This document shows, in pieces, positions 23,700 through 35,800 of a stretch of 64,000 bases of DNA. Each line of letters starts with the position of its first letter. Position 1 is the first letter of the stretch. Source of the DNA: Owenia fusiformis (lineage: Eukaryota; Annelida; Polychaeta; Sabellida; Oweniidae); NCBI GenBank assembly GCA_903813345.2, contig CAIIXF020000001.1:46641885-46705884 (forward strand), in the 5' to 3' direction. The position numbers and the translations under genes were made by a program. The notes beneath the pieces were generated by a model. It saw only the letters and a list, made by a program, of their open reading frames with translations. It was not told the origin of the DNA and did not search any database.

Positions 23700-24600
23700 G
23701 ATCTGTCAGGGAGGCAAGTTAACTGAAGATTATGCAGGTGTGCCATCTTTAAATAAAGAGAAAAACTAAATTCACATTGAAATAACAGCAATGGTCCATT
23801 TGACTTATTCTCAAAAAGAGGGGTTAAGAACATGTAGATATAGATGCTGATCCTATGCCACATCACCATCTGAAGATGATGCTACTGCCAGCTTAGGGAT
23901 GTTAAGTTTTGGGGTGTGCATAGATAGTAAAAATAACATTAAATGAAAATTATTGTTTATTTATCACAATAACATACAATGGAATACATCTACATATGAT
24001 TTTGCAACAAAACAGAACATAATATTATTCTTTATAACAAAGTTTTCAACAAATCCCAATATGTATACAATGAGATGTCTAATTTTTTGAATTTCATGAT
24101 TCATTACTGATATCAACTGCAATTTTTTCCAAATTGATTTAACTCACATATTTTGCCATAGGTCATAGAATATTTAGACAGCTAACATAAGATTTAGAAT
24201 AAGAAAAAAATGCAAAAGATGTATCATAACTTGAAGGGGCAACAAAGATGAGCTCAAAGCAACTTTCTCAAAAAACTGACCAATGAATTTTAGTTTTTTC
24301 TAACAGCAATTTTCTCAAAAGTTAAACAGTTCTCACTTCATTTCATAGTAACGCTTTGATTTTTTTTAGGTTATTTTGCAATCATTCTGAAAAAGTAAAC
24401 ATTGTTTTTTGAATTGTAACGAATTTGGACATTTATGCATGTTAAATCTTCAATAGGTTATCAGATATCTCAATCTCTTTTTTAAATAATGAAATGATGT
24501 TTGTAAGGTAAACATTGGCATGCTTTTTGAAAAGATTGCTTCCATCACCCTCTATTCTTTGCTGCAACTTTAATAGCAATCTGAATAAACAAAATGCATA
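23700..24600. other. No recognisable gene
   Basis: AT-rich sequence with no convincing coding or repeat structure. Confidence 0.4.
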
Positions 24601-24605
24601 TACAT

Positions 24606-24812
24606 GCAGTGATCTCCCCAGAATTAAAGCAAGCGGGCGCAGCACCCACCTGAGATTTTAAAAACAGGCTTGCACCCACCTGAAAAATCCATTTGCACCA
24701 ACATGAAAATGAGAAAAATCATAAAAATTGGCATATTTTGATAAATTTTGGTCTGCATTGTGAAAATGAGAATTTTGCACCCACTTGATAAAAAATCCTG
24801 TGGAGATCACTG
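24606..24812. mobile_element. Short MITE with CAGTGATCTCC ends
   Basis: Begins CAGTGATCTCCCCAG and ends CTGTGGAGATCACTG, an inverted pair with one mismatch. Inside are three CACCCACCTGA-like motifs. The CAG-type terminus is common in hAT-derived MITEs; an exact target duplication was not found. Confidence 0.7.
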
Positions 24813-25351
24813 ACATGTATTAATATTTATGAACACATTACAGAGGCTTCATCACGGGTCATCCGCAAATTTCCAATTGTGTTTGTGATGTGGATGGGCA
24901 ATGATGAGGACTCTGAACTCTACAATAGCAATGGCAACTATATTTAACAGTGGTAGAATGTGAGTGTTCAGGGGGCTCAACATTGAATTCTCTTCCAAAC
25001 CTTTACCTGATCCCTGATCCATTCTGAGTATGGCAATTACATAATTCAACTCATATTTACCATATACTCATATTTATTTATATTTGAGATTGTGGTAAAA
25101 TAAAAATTTCCCACTAACAAAATTGCTCATTCGTTCTAGTAGATTAGATATATAGCTTTCAATGGGAAAAATTCAAGATTAGCATTTGTGATAGCATTCT
25201 TGCATAACTTAGAGATCATCAAACTACTCAACCCTTTCAAGCTTCACTCAACTTGTCACATCATCTTTTAATGGCAAAAGAAATAGTTTTCCGACTAACT
25301 GATGTCACTGATGTGTCAAACATTGGCACAACACCTACAGACATCCCATAA

Positions 25352-25572
25352 TTCCAAGATTGCCTAATCCCATAATTCCAAGATTGGCAAATCCCATAAT
25401 TCCAAGATTGCCTAATCCCATAATTCCAAGATTGGCAAATCCCATAATTCCAAGATTGCCTAATCCCATAATTCCAAGATTGGCAAATCCCATAATTCCA
25501 AGATTGCCTAATCCCATAATTCCAAGATTGGCAAATCCCATAATTCCAAGATTGCCTAATCCCATGATTCCA
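25352..25572. repeat. 24-bp minisatellite with alternating variants
   Basis: Nine or so units of 24 bases alternate strictly between two forms that differ at ATTGCCTA versus ATTGGCAA and share ATCCCATAATTCCAAG, giving a 48-base dimer period. Because 24 is a multiple of three, several frames on both strands stay open and encode GNLGIMG-type repeats; these are artefacts of the array unless transcription is shown. Confidence 0.92.
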
Positions 25573-25747
25573 AAAATGGCCATTCACCACCATATTTACT
25601 GAAAATAACATCCATGTTAGAATAACATCTTGTTACAACATGTATATGATAATAACATAACTTAAAGCATCATTTGACTGCATTTGAATGCATGATAATG
25701 TCATATCTATCAGCATCAAAACATAAACTGTTTCAGAAAACACTTTG

Positions 25748-25996
25748 AATATATCAGAAACAAGTCAAATTCTTTACTTCAGAGAATATTTTTAATTTAT
25801 TGAGACTTTCGACTAATATCCCTTAGTCTTTTTCAAAATATAACAGCATGTATACATTTATGTGACGTCATAAACAGACAATGGAAAATTTAATTATGTA
25901 ACAAATGACCTAGTAACCTAAAAAATAACAACAACAAAAAACATAGATACGAAAAAACGAATGACCTAATAATAACCTTAAGATAAATATATCATC
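25748..25996 (+). repeat. Left 249-bp inverted repeat of Penelope-like element
   Basis: Matches 26825-27073 in inverted orientation over 249 bases, equal length on both sides. It flanks the coding remnants of a Penelope-like element. Confidence 0.9.
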
Positions 25997-26056
25997 GTTA
26001 TGGTAACAATTAAACTCAAATATTACTATTGCATACTTTGCTATACCATTCTTAAT

Positions 26057-26413
26057 TTACAATATTTTATGATACAAATTGTCCAACTGATACCCATTAT
26101 CTCTGTTCATTTTAGGTTGCATTGTTTTTATATGAATTGCTTCCTTAACCCTACGTTTAAGATCATGACTCTCATTATCAATGATTTTTACATTGTTCCA
26201 GTTTATATTATGATCATATTCCATGGAATGTTCAATAACCGCAGAAGCAAGACCTCCAGTCGACAGTAATGTGGGTCTACGATGTTCTCTGATTCTAGTA
26301 ACTAGTTCCCGCTTTGTTTCACCTACATAAGTGGCAATACAGTCTTTACAATCAATTTTGTAAATTACACCGGACTTCTTTTGATCATTAGTTTTGTCCT
26401 TTAAATGCACCAA
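26057..26413 (-). pseudogene. GIY-YIG endonuclease domain of a Penelope-like element
   Basis: The translated segment contains GVIYKIDCKDC followed by TYVGETKRELVTRIREH, the GIY...YIG signature with the catalytic Arg region after it, and a short Cys-containing insert typical of Penelope nucleases. The open frame continues upstream of its first ATG into sequence reading QNTIKKQLVHLKDKT, matching the usual stretch just before the nuclease. That frame differs from the upstream piece at 26466-26795. Confidence 0.85.
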
Positions 26414-26465
26414 CTGTTTCTTGATAGTATTCTGCGATGAGAAACATACTCGGACACGATGCCTT

Positions 26466-26795
26466 TTAAAAATACGCCGTTAACTGGTTGGAAATACTAG
26501 GGATATACGGAAGAACTGCAGTACACCTTATATCGTCATCATTTCTTGTTCTGTTTACATTATTTGTCGCATGTCTTTCACCTTCTTTAATCAGCCATTC
26601 CGGGTACCCACACTCCTTTAATGATCGGCAAACCAGTTCCTTTTCTTTCTTTAGATCTTCCTCTTTAGTTACCAATGTTTCTGCCCTCCTAAAGAGGGAT
26701 TTGACAACTCCTCTTTTAGTATCAAGAGAATGATTTGATTGGAAATGCAAATACTGATTTGTGTGCGTTGGTTTGCGGTAAACACTAAATGACAA
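26466..26795 (-). pseudogene. Penelope-like RT C-terminal linker fragment
   Basis: Contains SVYRKPTHTNQYLHFQSNH and an RGVVKSLFRRAETL segment, the conserved region that follows the RT core in Penelope-like proteins. The frame stops near 26466 in a T/A-rich run, and the reading continues in another frame toward the GIY-YIG domain, so at least one indel has occurred. Confidence 0.8.
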
Positions 26796-26824
26796 AGATC
26801 CGTCTTGTTCAATGATGATATATT

Positions 26825-27073
26825 GATGATATATTTATCTTAAGGTTATTATTAGGTCATTCGTTTTTTCGTATCTATGTTTTTTGTTGTTGTTATTTTT
26901 TAGGTTACTAGGTCATTTGTTACATAATTAAATTTTCCATTGTCTGTTTATGACGTCACATAAATGTATACATGCTGTTATATTTTGAAAAAGACTAAGG
27001 GATATTAGTCGAAAGTCTCAATAAATTAAAAATATTCTCTGAAGTAAAGAATTTGACTTGTTTCTGATATATT
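26825..27073 (-). repeat. Right 249-bp inverted repeat of Penelope-like element
   Basis: Inverted partner of 25748-25996. A short GATGATATATT duplication lies at its inner edge. Confidence 0.9.
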
Positions 27074-27097
27074 AACCAGAGAGATGAACTTACATAG

Positions 27098-27205
27098 AAC
27101 TTTGAATATACATTTTACAGATCAGGAGTGTTATCGAGAATCACTGTATATTTGAATATATATTTTACAAATCAGGAGTGTTATCGAGAATCACTGTATA
27201 TGTTC
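27098..27205. repeat. Tandem duplication of about 53 bp
   Basis: CAGGAGTGTTATCGAGAATC and its flanks occur twice in direct succession with few differences. Confidence 0.85.
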
Positions 27206-27209
27206 ATTT

Positions 27210-28050
27210 ACACCATCTATTCAAATTATACATATCATTGAAGCAGAATCATAGGATAGAGAGCATTTTTTCCAAATATGTCACAATTTGAAGCCCAATG
27301 TCATATCAGACCATGTATGGCAATTTTATACAGGAACATCATACATTATGATCATCATCATATAAAGGAACACTACCTCTATTCTCAGTGTTATTAGACA
27401 CTGCATGTTGAACAGTGATGCCAAAATGATATCGAGATCTCTTCAGCAAGAGAACTACAATTTAGCATTCTTCAAGTGCGACATGACAAGAATCATATAC
27501 AAATCCTTATATAGACACTGTTGATGAAATGGACATGGTCAGGTATAATATTAAGGTGCATATATGCTACAGTACTTATTTTTTCAGTTTCCCAAAAATC
27601 TCTTACAGTTTAGGAGGTTCGTTTCATAATACAGTCTAATGCATGGAGACAGAGATCCGTTGTTACAGTATTTGTATATGGGACTAATCATTATCTTAGA
27701 CTAATTGTAATACAAAAACTGTACATAAATGCTATTTACATTTTGCACCATTATAATACAATAAACTTTTGATGTACAACACATGTTGCTTTGCATGTAT
27801 GTGTGTATGATTCACTCTACTATACCTAACACCTAGAAATGCATAAGATAATTTGTTTGTCTAATTGTATTGTTTAGTATATTTTTGAAAGTGCCTTAGT
27901 AACATCTAACATTCAACCCATAAAGCATTAATAAGGAACAGAGAAATAAAAACAAATAAAGAATCATTACTAATAAACCAAACGAGTTGCTCATGAACAC
28001 CAAATGCAAGGTATAGTAGAGTGATGATTGCGAGCTTGAATGTTTTTGTG
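27210..28050. other. No recognisable gene
   Basis: AT-rich sequence beyond the 3' end of the ZSWIM-family gene. No element boundaries were recognised. Confidence 0.4.
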
Positions 28051-28057
28051 TATGCAT

Positions 28058-28342
28058 CAGTGCCTCTAGCATAGCCAGATGAGGCAGATGAGGCACTTGC
28101 CTCGTCTCTATTTTAACATCCTTTGAGATATCCCTCTATCAATGATGAGTTATAAATTAATTGTATAACTTTTATCGATTTGGGAATATAAATGATGGAA
28201 ATGTTTCTCACAAGATAATTTTTCCATGATGGGGTCACATGTAATTAGCGAAGCCAGGATGAACCGCCTTGTCGCTTTTTAAAGGTTTGGAAATATTTTT
28301 CGCCTCGTCACTTTTTTCTTCGTCTTCCTGGCTACGTCACTG
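28058..28342. mobile_element. Degenerate MITE with CAGTG...TAGCCAG ends
   Basis: The left end reads CAGTGCCTCTAGCATAGCCA and the right end, inverted, reads CAGTGACGTAGCCAG. Ends of this kind are widespread in animal hAT-type MITEs. The interior is non-coding. Confidence 0.5.
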
Positions 28343-28792
28343 AGTGCATGTCTGTCTGTTTTATTGTGTTGAGATTTCACACTAAGGTTGAAAATGAATG
28401 TGAGGTACAAAGAAGAGAATCCAATGACACATGTCTATCATTTACTTCATAATGTCTACCAGTACAAATCTGACTTTCTGTTCATGTACATTTACTGGTA
28501 TTTGAATCTCAGTACATAAGTCTTGACTTTCAGTACATTATCTGTCTATTGGAACATATGTTTGTCTCTCAGTTATTGTACCTGACTTTAAATACATATG
28601 TTAACCTTTCTTGCAATGTGTCTGAGCTTGAGTGACTTTCTATATATTCTGTGTCTTACTATAGTAAGATATAGAAGTACATGTCTTTTTTAATCTAAAT
28701 ATCTATGTCAACTGTACATTATAACTCTGACTCCTGTATATAAATCTGATTTTCTCTACATATGTCTGAACAGGTACATTTGTACTAGGTTT

Positions 28793-29878
28793 CTATGTAA
28801 GACGCTTTCTTCCAAATTCTTCATCAATCATTCTCTGAAGTTTTTTCTTACCGCTATGGACAAATTTTACATGCTCGACAACTACATCATCAAACTTTGT
28901 ATCGCCACCATTCTTGGCATATTGTTTACAATGTAGTCTTGCTTTCACCATTTCAGTGATCACAGAGCCGTATGAACCATGTCCACAATCCTGAAACTGG
29001 TGTTCAAACGAGTTCCTGTATGCATCGATTAGAGTGTTCCCTAAGCTTGAGCATTTTTTCAACAGATCTGGACATTTCTCAAGATGCTGTAATACTCTGA
29101 GAATAATCTCCGGGTGTTTACTGCAAGTTTCACTGAGCGTAGAGACCATTTTAGTAAACTGTTCACTCTTTGAGATCTCTTTAGGCTGACCCAGGGCACC
29201 ACTTGTACACAGTTTGTACATCCAGTCTATATGATTGAGCACAGTTTGGCTGGCCTCATACCCATTATACGACTTCTCGAGTTGTTTTAGAGCCAACTCA
29301 ACTATATCCATAGTGTTTTTGTCCATAATTTCCGATTTCACTTTTTTAGCATCATGTTGCATTTTGGCAAGTTGGAACAAAGCATTTGGTGGGTAGCGAT
29401 TAGCATTGGCGAGAATCTTCATGACGGCCTTTGTGTAGTTGGAGTCATTTGGCTTGAAGAATGAGAGAAGATCACAGGCGTGTTCCTCGTGCTGCTCTAC
29501 AGACTCGTAGTAGTGCATAATAAGTGTGACAACCTCCTTGGGGAGAGACTTACATTCAAGTATGGTCTCCTTTAGGTGCATCAGCAGCCGCTTAATCTCA
29601 TAATTGGAGAAAAATTCCCGCCAATCAGAGACAAATAGCTTAAGACAGCTAATTCCGACTTTCTTTGCCAGAGTCAGAATAAAGTCTTTATCTCGTTGAT
29701 CCAGCAGGAAGTTGAAGACGATGCCATTCCCACGGGAAAGTTTCACACAATGAACAACAACCTTGAGACAGCTTTCTATGTGGTCCTGGTGGGTGATCTT
29801 ACTCATGTGAAGCTTTAGATTGCTACATATCATCTGTAACAGTCTGTGGTCCTCATAGCCCTCCAAGTTTTGAAGTAC
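28793..29878 (-). CDS. ZSWIM-family terminal coding exon L
   Basis: 1086 bases ending at a stop. Acceptor TTTTAG at 29879-29880; the frame enters as VLQNLEGYEDHR. It is all-helical in appearance and ends with FVHSGKKKLQRMIDEEFG and RKRLT, closely paralleling the KGKKKL...ERFG end of human ZSWIM5/6. A TTTATT on the plus strand near 28360 would be an AATAAA signal for the transcript. Confidence 0.88.
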   Translation of the reverse strand, partial: VLQNLEGYEDHRLLQMICSNLKLHMSKITHQDHIESCLKVVVHCVKLSRGNGIVFNFLLDQRDKDFILTLAKKVGISCLKLFVSDWREFFSNYEIKRLLMHLKETILECKSLPKEVVTLIMHYYESVEQHEEHACDLLSFFKPNDSNYTKAVMKILANANRYPPNALFQLAKMQHDAKKVKSEIMDKNTMDIVELALKQLEKSYNGYEASQTVLNHIDWMYKLCTSGALGQPKEISKSEQFTKMVSTLSETCSKHPEIILRVLQHLEKCPDLLKKCSSLGNTLIDAYRNSFEHQFQDCGHGSYGSVITEMVKARLHCKQYAKNGGDTKFDDVVVEHVKFVHSGKKKLQRMIDEEFGRKRLT

Positions 29879-32800
29879 CTAAAACATACACAAACAAAAA
29901 ATATGTATAATAATCAGAATTCAAATCGAGAAGTACATGTATTTTCCGATCCATACACCTCAGGGGTAGTGCTTACCCATGATGCAGCCCCTGGTAAGAC
30001 TTCTTTGTTTATTCCCCTTTTGTGCTTTCTCATTTCATTCTCAGAAATTCCTGGGGGATAATATGGCATAACTTGAGTAATTAACCACCAAGGTAAATAA
30101 CAGTAAATATACTTTACTTTCCAAAAAATAATGAAATATTGATCAAACTCATCCTAGCCAAGTCAAGGCATGTAAAAACATTATTTAATCATTTATCATA
30201 CATAAAGGATGTGAAGAGTAAATAATGTTGAAAACCTTAGTTAGCAGTTCGTGGTTAGACCTCTTACTGACATCTATTTCAGCTAGGAAAGTTTCAGATA
30301 TCTGTGTTAGTTTCTTAGCAGCAAAATCCCTGTGTTGTCTTGAGAGTGCCTCTGTTTGACCATCATCAAACACTGAAAAGTAAGAAATTAAACAATTTAG
30401 ACAAAGCATTAACAAAGTGTCACCACCTGCCATTTGTTACAGATGCCAATGTTATAAATGCCATGTTTACAGACGCCAGATGCTGAACACCAACCACCGC
30501 CACAAAAAGTTGGAGACTATAACACTATGTCACCTCTTGTGGTGATGACATAAAAAACAGTTAAAATTCAATTCATTTATTTAAAAATTAACAAATAATG
30601 ATGTTTTTAGGCTCATTAAGAATGACCTGTTTATACAATAATAATATATTTACAATTGCTTCCCCAAAGCGCATAAAAAGTTAATAATTTGCTTAGATGA
30701 ATGTTTTAAGCATCTTCTAGCTATATATTCCCCATCTTCTTTCTCTTTATAACCCACCTCCCTTTGTAACATTTGAAATCACTGATTGCACACTTCCGAA
30801 TCTGATTCAAAACTCTTTGAAAATACTGTCTGACAAAACATTGCTAAAATCTCATTTTGATGAAAACAATTTAATTTAAAAGTTCAAAAGTCAATAGATA
30901 TTGGATGATAAACAATGGTTTGAAAGGTCGTTTTTTGCCACAAATGTATTTTAGCTGAGAAATTAAGGCTAGGATTTGATTGTTTTTAGCCATACATCAG
31001 GTTTTAAATTATCTTAGAGAGTGACCAGATCAGCTTGACCTTGCAGTTTTAACACAGGCCAAGGAGGATTGGCTCCCAGGATCGAAACTCGATATTTTCC
31101 AACAATGAAAACGTCGAAATGTCGTTATTTTCTGAAATTAAAACCGACTATAAATTCAAAATAAACAGTTCAAAAGATTCGAACCAATATCTCGATCGTT
31201 TCTTGTGAGTTTTGGAATTTTTCGTTTGGAAATAAGACCAAAATTCACGATTTAAATGTTGAAGTGAACAAAATGGCGGCTGTTTGAATTCGAATTTTGT
31301 ATTACGACATACCCATATATGGGACAGAATATCGGTGGTGCACTCTGGGAGCCAATCCTCCTTGAACACAGGCCATCAATTTCACTTTCCAAATATGGCA
31401 ACTGTCAATCAAATCTGGCAGAGTTTCAGAGAAAGTGAATTTCAGATTGATATGCTGATTTAATTCATTTTTGTCAGAAGATTGAAATATTTGAGGGTTT
31501 GTGAAAATATGATTTAAAATAAATTGGAACTTTAATTGCATAATATTAATTGATTTATTTTGATCAGTTTATTGTGATCTGTTTGCAAAAGATATTGGTA
31601 GCAGGAGACCTATTACGAGTAATTATTTGATGTTTTGGGATTGTTGAAATACCTGAAATGTTTGTTTAGCAATAACAATAAAATGCTTATCATTCATTAG
31701 AGATATGTATTAATAATATAGACTATGATACATGTTTGCATAAATACATGTAATGTACATTTGTAGAGATGTCACAGAAAAAAAATCGAAACGGTTTGGT
31801 TTGGAACATTTTGGTTCAGAACTGAACAGAGTAACTGTGTATTAGGTTAAAATAAGTTGATTGTCTAGGTTTATTTGGTCGCGAAAAGCTCTTCAAAACC
31901 CTTCAATGAGAAGGAGTGTAAAGAATGGACTTCTTTAGGTGCAAAATATTGAAAGAAAAATGCTGTTTTAAGGGCCACAAGTTGTGAAAGGGTAAGATTT
32001 TCTTGTCCTGGAACCGAACAGAAATTCTTAATTTTTGTTCTGTGTTCTGTTCCCGGAGAGTGTAATTCCGCGGGTCGGAACAAAACCGGGTATCCATGAC
32101 ACCTCTATCAATAGGTATAAACAATGGACTTTTAAGATATGAATGTTTTTTTGAATTTCTTTGAATTATTTATAAAACATACAGAGATTTTTTATTGGAA
32201 TGTGTTGAGGAATCATTTTTCTCCAAGTTTGAAAACCCAAGGTGATGGTCATATATGGAATTTGAAATGTTGGATACCCTTTCTTGAAAGCCATACTAAT
32301 TCTGTACTTACGCTCAAGCATTATGTCGAAACTGTTACTAGAGGGTAGAGTAAATTTCTCTTGTGGGTTATTGGAATCTAGAAGTAAGTTAGCGCACATC
32401 TCCACAAGGGGGCTCTGTAGATCACTCCTGCCCGTAGCGAGACTAATCAAGGCCTCAAACAGCACCAATGGGTAAACGCCATCATAGAATCCAATCCCGA
32501 CACTGTTGATTGCATCAATGTATTCCTTTACGATTGAGCTAGCAACATTTGGATATCCCTGGAGGTGATCAAGAATGCTTCTCTCAACCTTGTATAGCCA
32601 GTTGTGCTCAGCAGTGGTAATGTTATTACGGTTTGCCACCGTGCGGAACCTAGAATGAAGAACTTTTAATCAATTCTTTTTCAATTTAACACTCAAATTG
32701 GCTCACATGGTCTTGTGGTACAGTGTACTAGTTTTTGGGACAAAACATTCAAAATTGGCATCTAAAAATTTACCCAGAATGTCTCAAGACTAAGCATTTG

Positions 32801-35800
32801 TAGACATTGATACCAAGAAATATCTTTGAAAATTTCAGAGTGATCCATGAAATAATCTGGTTCAAAAGATGTAGAGAAGACTTTACAGACATTATTTTTA
32901 GATAGAAAATCCAAAATGGCCACCCTAAGATTTACCCAGAATGACCCAAACTAATCAGTTATTAAGTTTTATATCATGAAACATTCCTAAAATTTTCAGA
33001 TCAATCCATCAAATGGTTTGGCTTGAAACCTGTAGAGATTTCATAGACAAGATTTAAGGATCAAAAGTCCCAAAATCGCCAACAATAAATAAAAGCAGAT
33101 CTTCTTCTTCAGTTACAACTGTACATTCTTTAAAATGAACTGCAGCTCATTCTATTGTGTTGCTACCAACGTGGGGTTTAATAATAAAAAAAATTAAGAA
33201 AGCTGTATGAGGCCTCTTTCAGAGGGCGTGCTAGTTTTTTCCTCTTGTGTTGATTATAATTAACAGATTTCTCTAATTTGAAACAAGGATGTTGTTTTTC
33301 ATCAAATTATAATTCCTTGCATGCGTTTGCTAATATCCATATCAATATTGCTACTCCTCTATGTCTTGAATCTATGAGTTCATTTATCATTTCACTATTG
33401 TCTGTGTAAATGTTTCTTGAAAGAATAATGTCTGTTTTCTATGTTTCGGTATCATCATTTAATCCCCTAACACTTAAAATTTAAAGATCTGCATTTGTTT
33501 GTCATGTAATTATTTTGATTTTAAATAAGCTTATTACTTTTCATTGATAATATTGCTCGTTTTAACCGTGCATGCTTTAATAGAATATTTTACATTAGTA
33601 CACATTTAAGAGTGTTAACATCCCGGGGTTAACACATCATTACGCTTTGTGTAAATTCCATTTATTAAATACAATATATCTATTTTATTTTTCGACATCG
33701 ATCAAAATTTACAAGACAATTAAAAATATCATAAACAAACAGAAATATTTACACAAGTTCCATGAAAATATTTTATTACGTACCATATTAACACTTTGAA
33801 AAATGTTAGCTTGAAATAAAGTAATAAAATATGCCAGTATGGTATTTCAATGGGGACACCTAGTTGTGGGGCACCTAGGTGGTATTTAGTACAACCCTGT
33901 CTTTTTGCATGACATTGTGCTCTTTCTTTCCCTTTATTGTTTTAGGGGTTTCTAGATGTTCATTCATTTTATTCTGGATATTTTTCACTAATAGGACAAC
34001 CAAAGACTTTATAAAGACAAACTAAAAAGTAAAACCAATATGAATTGTCATAGAGGATTTCAAATGAGCCACAAGACAAAACAGCCTTAATAAAAAATAG
34101 GAATGGCTTGATTAGCACATCTGTACTTCAATTAGCAATTAAAACAGTAGGGGATCTACCAGAACCATATATATTATAAATCGCTCACTCGTTTGCTCAC
34201 GTAACAGTCATATTCGTTTATTAATCACGCAAGCATCATTTCAAAAAATCATCCAATTGAAACACCGCATGCAGAGTGCATTCTCAGGAATCTCATCAGT
34301 TCTATTCCATAAGAATATTGTTTTTAAGGATTTTTAAAACCAACGAATATCTATAGCCTGGAAACAAAATGACTGAACGAGGTATTACGGACATTGCTTT
34401 CACAATTGTTGAAAATGTTACAGTCGTCAATTGCAAGCAAATGCTTGATGATAAGAGCGACAAATATGGATGTAGACATTATTACAGAACTGCATCTGCG
34501 GCTGTTATTACATTTTGTTGCATAGCTATGTACATTCAAATAAACTGGCTGTTTCTATCATACAAAGGAAAAAGATTGCATATACGAGAGAATACATTTC
34601 ATTTTGTACAAGTTTTCGTTCATATTTGCGGCATACTCAAAGAATTCATAATAAGCATTCTTGTGGCCTTGGATTTTAACGAATGCACCTTGCAGGGAGT
34701 TTTTACTTGGAGGAAATATTTACCAATATGTAGGCTGAGTATGAAATGCCTTTGTTTGATTGGAATTATTAGAATGGTGAAAGTTACTCAACCGTACAGA
34801 CGGATTCCTTGGTGGATAATTTGTGTCATGTCAGTCATAGTGTGTCTATACTGTGTAATACTTGTCATAATACCAGACAACAATGGCCTTGTTTGGGTGG
34901 ACAATGTAGCTGACATATGCTGTTTTGGTCTCACGGTAATTGTACATTCTAAGATGGTATGGTCTTTAAGGAAGAAGATTTTTACTGTACATATTCAGCC
35001 TAATGTTAAAAGCAGAGCAAAACAGTCAAATGTGCAGCCACCATTTGATGCATTCCAGGTTTGTAAGCTTGATAACATGCACGATGATATACAAACTAAC
35101 ACTGTTGATGCATTCCAGATTCATATAGACTTGAATGAATTAGAAAATAATGAAGCACGTTCCAAAGAACTTTCAAACGAAGAGCCACAAGATAAAATAA
35201 TCAATGATATTAAGGCGACATTCAATAGTTTTGTAAAAGTAAATGTAGAACAAGGGATGAATAAAATTTGTCCCAAATATGAGAATAAAACGGCCGAGTG
35301 TTTCAAAGTCAAAAACTGGAATAAGAATAAGATTTTTCCATTTTCTCCATCCAAGCCTTTTAGAGGGCATCGTCAAAATCAACAAGAGCAACTTAGTATC
35401 ATCCACCCTTCTCGCCAAAAAGATCTCATTTGGGAATACAAGTTGATTGCCAGCGAAGTTATTGTCTTGCTTATCGCAGCATTTTTCCACCTGGTAGTAC
35501 AGATAACATTTCGAATGAATGACAGCCAACTGTTCCATTTCTTATATTCAATATTTGTATTGTGTCTTTACAGTGCCATCAAATGTTTGAAGTTTCTCAC
35601 CAGTAAAGCTTTACGTCATGAATTTATCAAATTTTACTCGAAGAAGAGTTTGCAAAAGGATTCAGTACATGTAGTTGTACCCTGAAAGTTTTTGCTAAGT
35701 ATATAATAAATAGAATTACACATACTGGTATTTATCATTCTCTAGCATGCTGTATATAATAAAGGCTAGCACAATTATGAATAAAAGAACATATTATTGT

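Larger units (their letters stand above)
25748..27073 (-). mobile_element. Truncated Penelope-like element between inverted repeats
   Basis: Between 249-bp inverted repeats lie minus-strand remnants of the C-terminal end of a Penelope-like protein: a linker segment (26466-26795) followed by a GIY-YIG nuclease domain (26057-26413). The reverse-transcriptase core is missing. Penelope elements are known for terminal repeats in direct or inverted arrangement and for a C-terminal GIY-YIG endonuclease. The copy is dead: RT is deleted and a frameshift separates the two coding pieces. Confidence 0.85.

Noticed and set aside
24852-25049. 65-codon minus-strand ORF and an overlapping plus-strand frame after an ATTACAG site
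   Set aside because: No homology recognised, and the two strands compete equally; not enough to call an exon.
25261-25611. Three long ORFs with GNLGIMG, SWNYGI or PNPIIPRL repeats
   Set aside because: All are products of the 24-bp minisatellite, whose length is a multiple of three.
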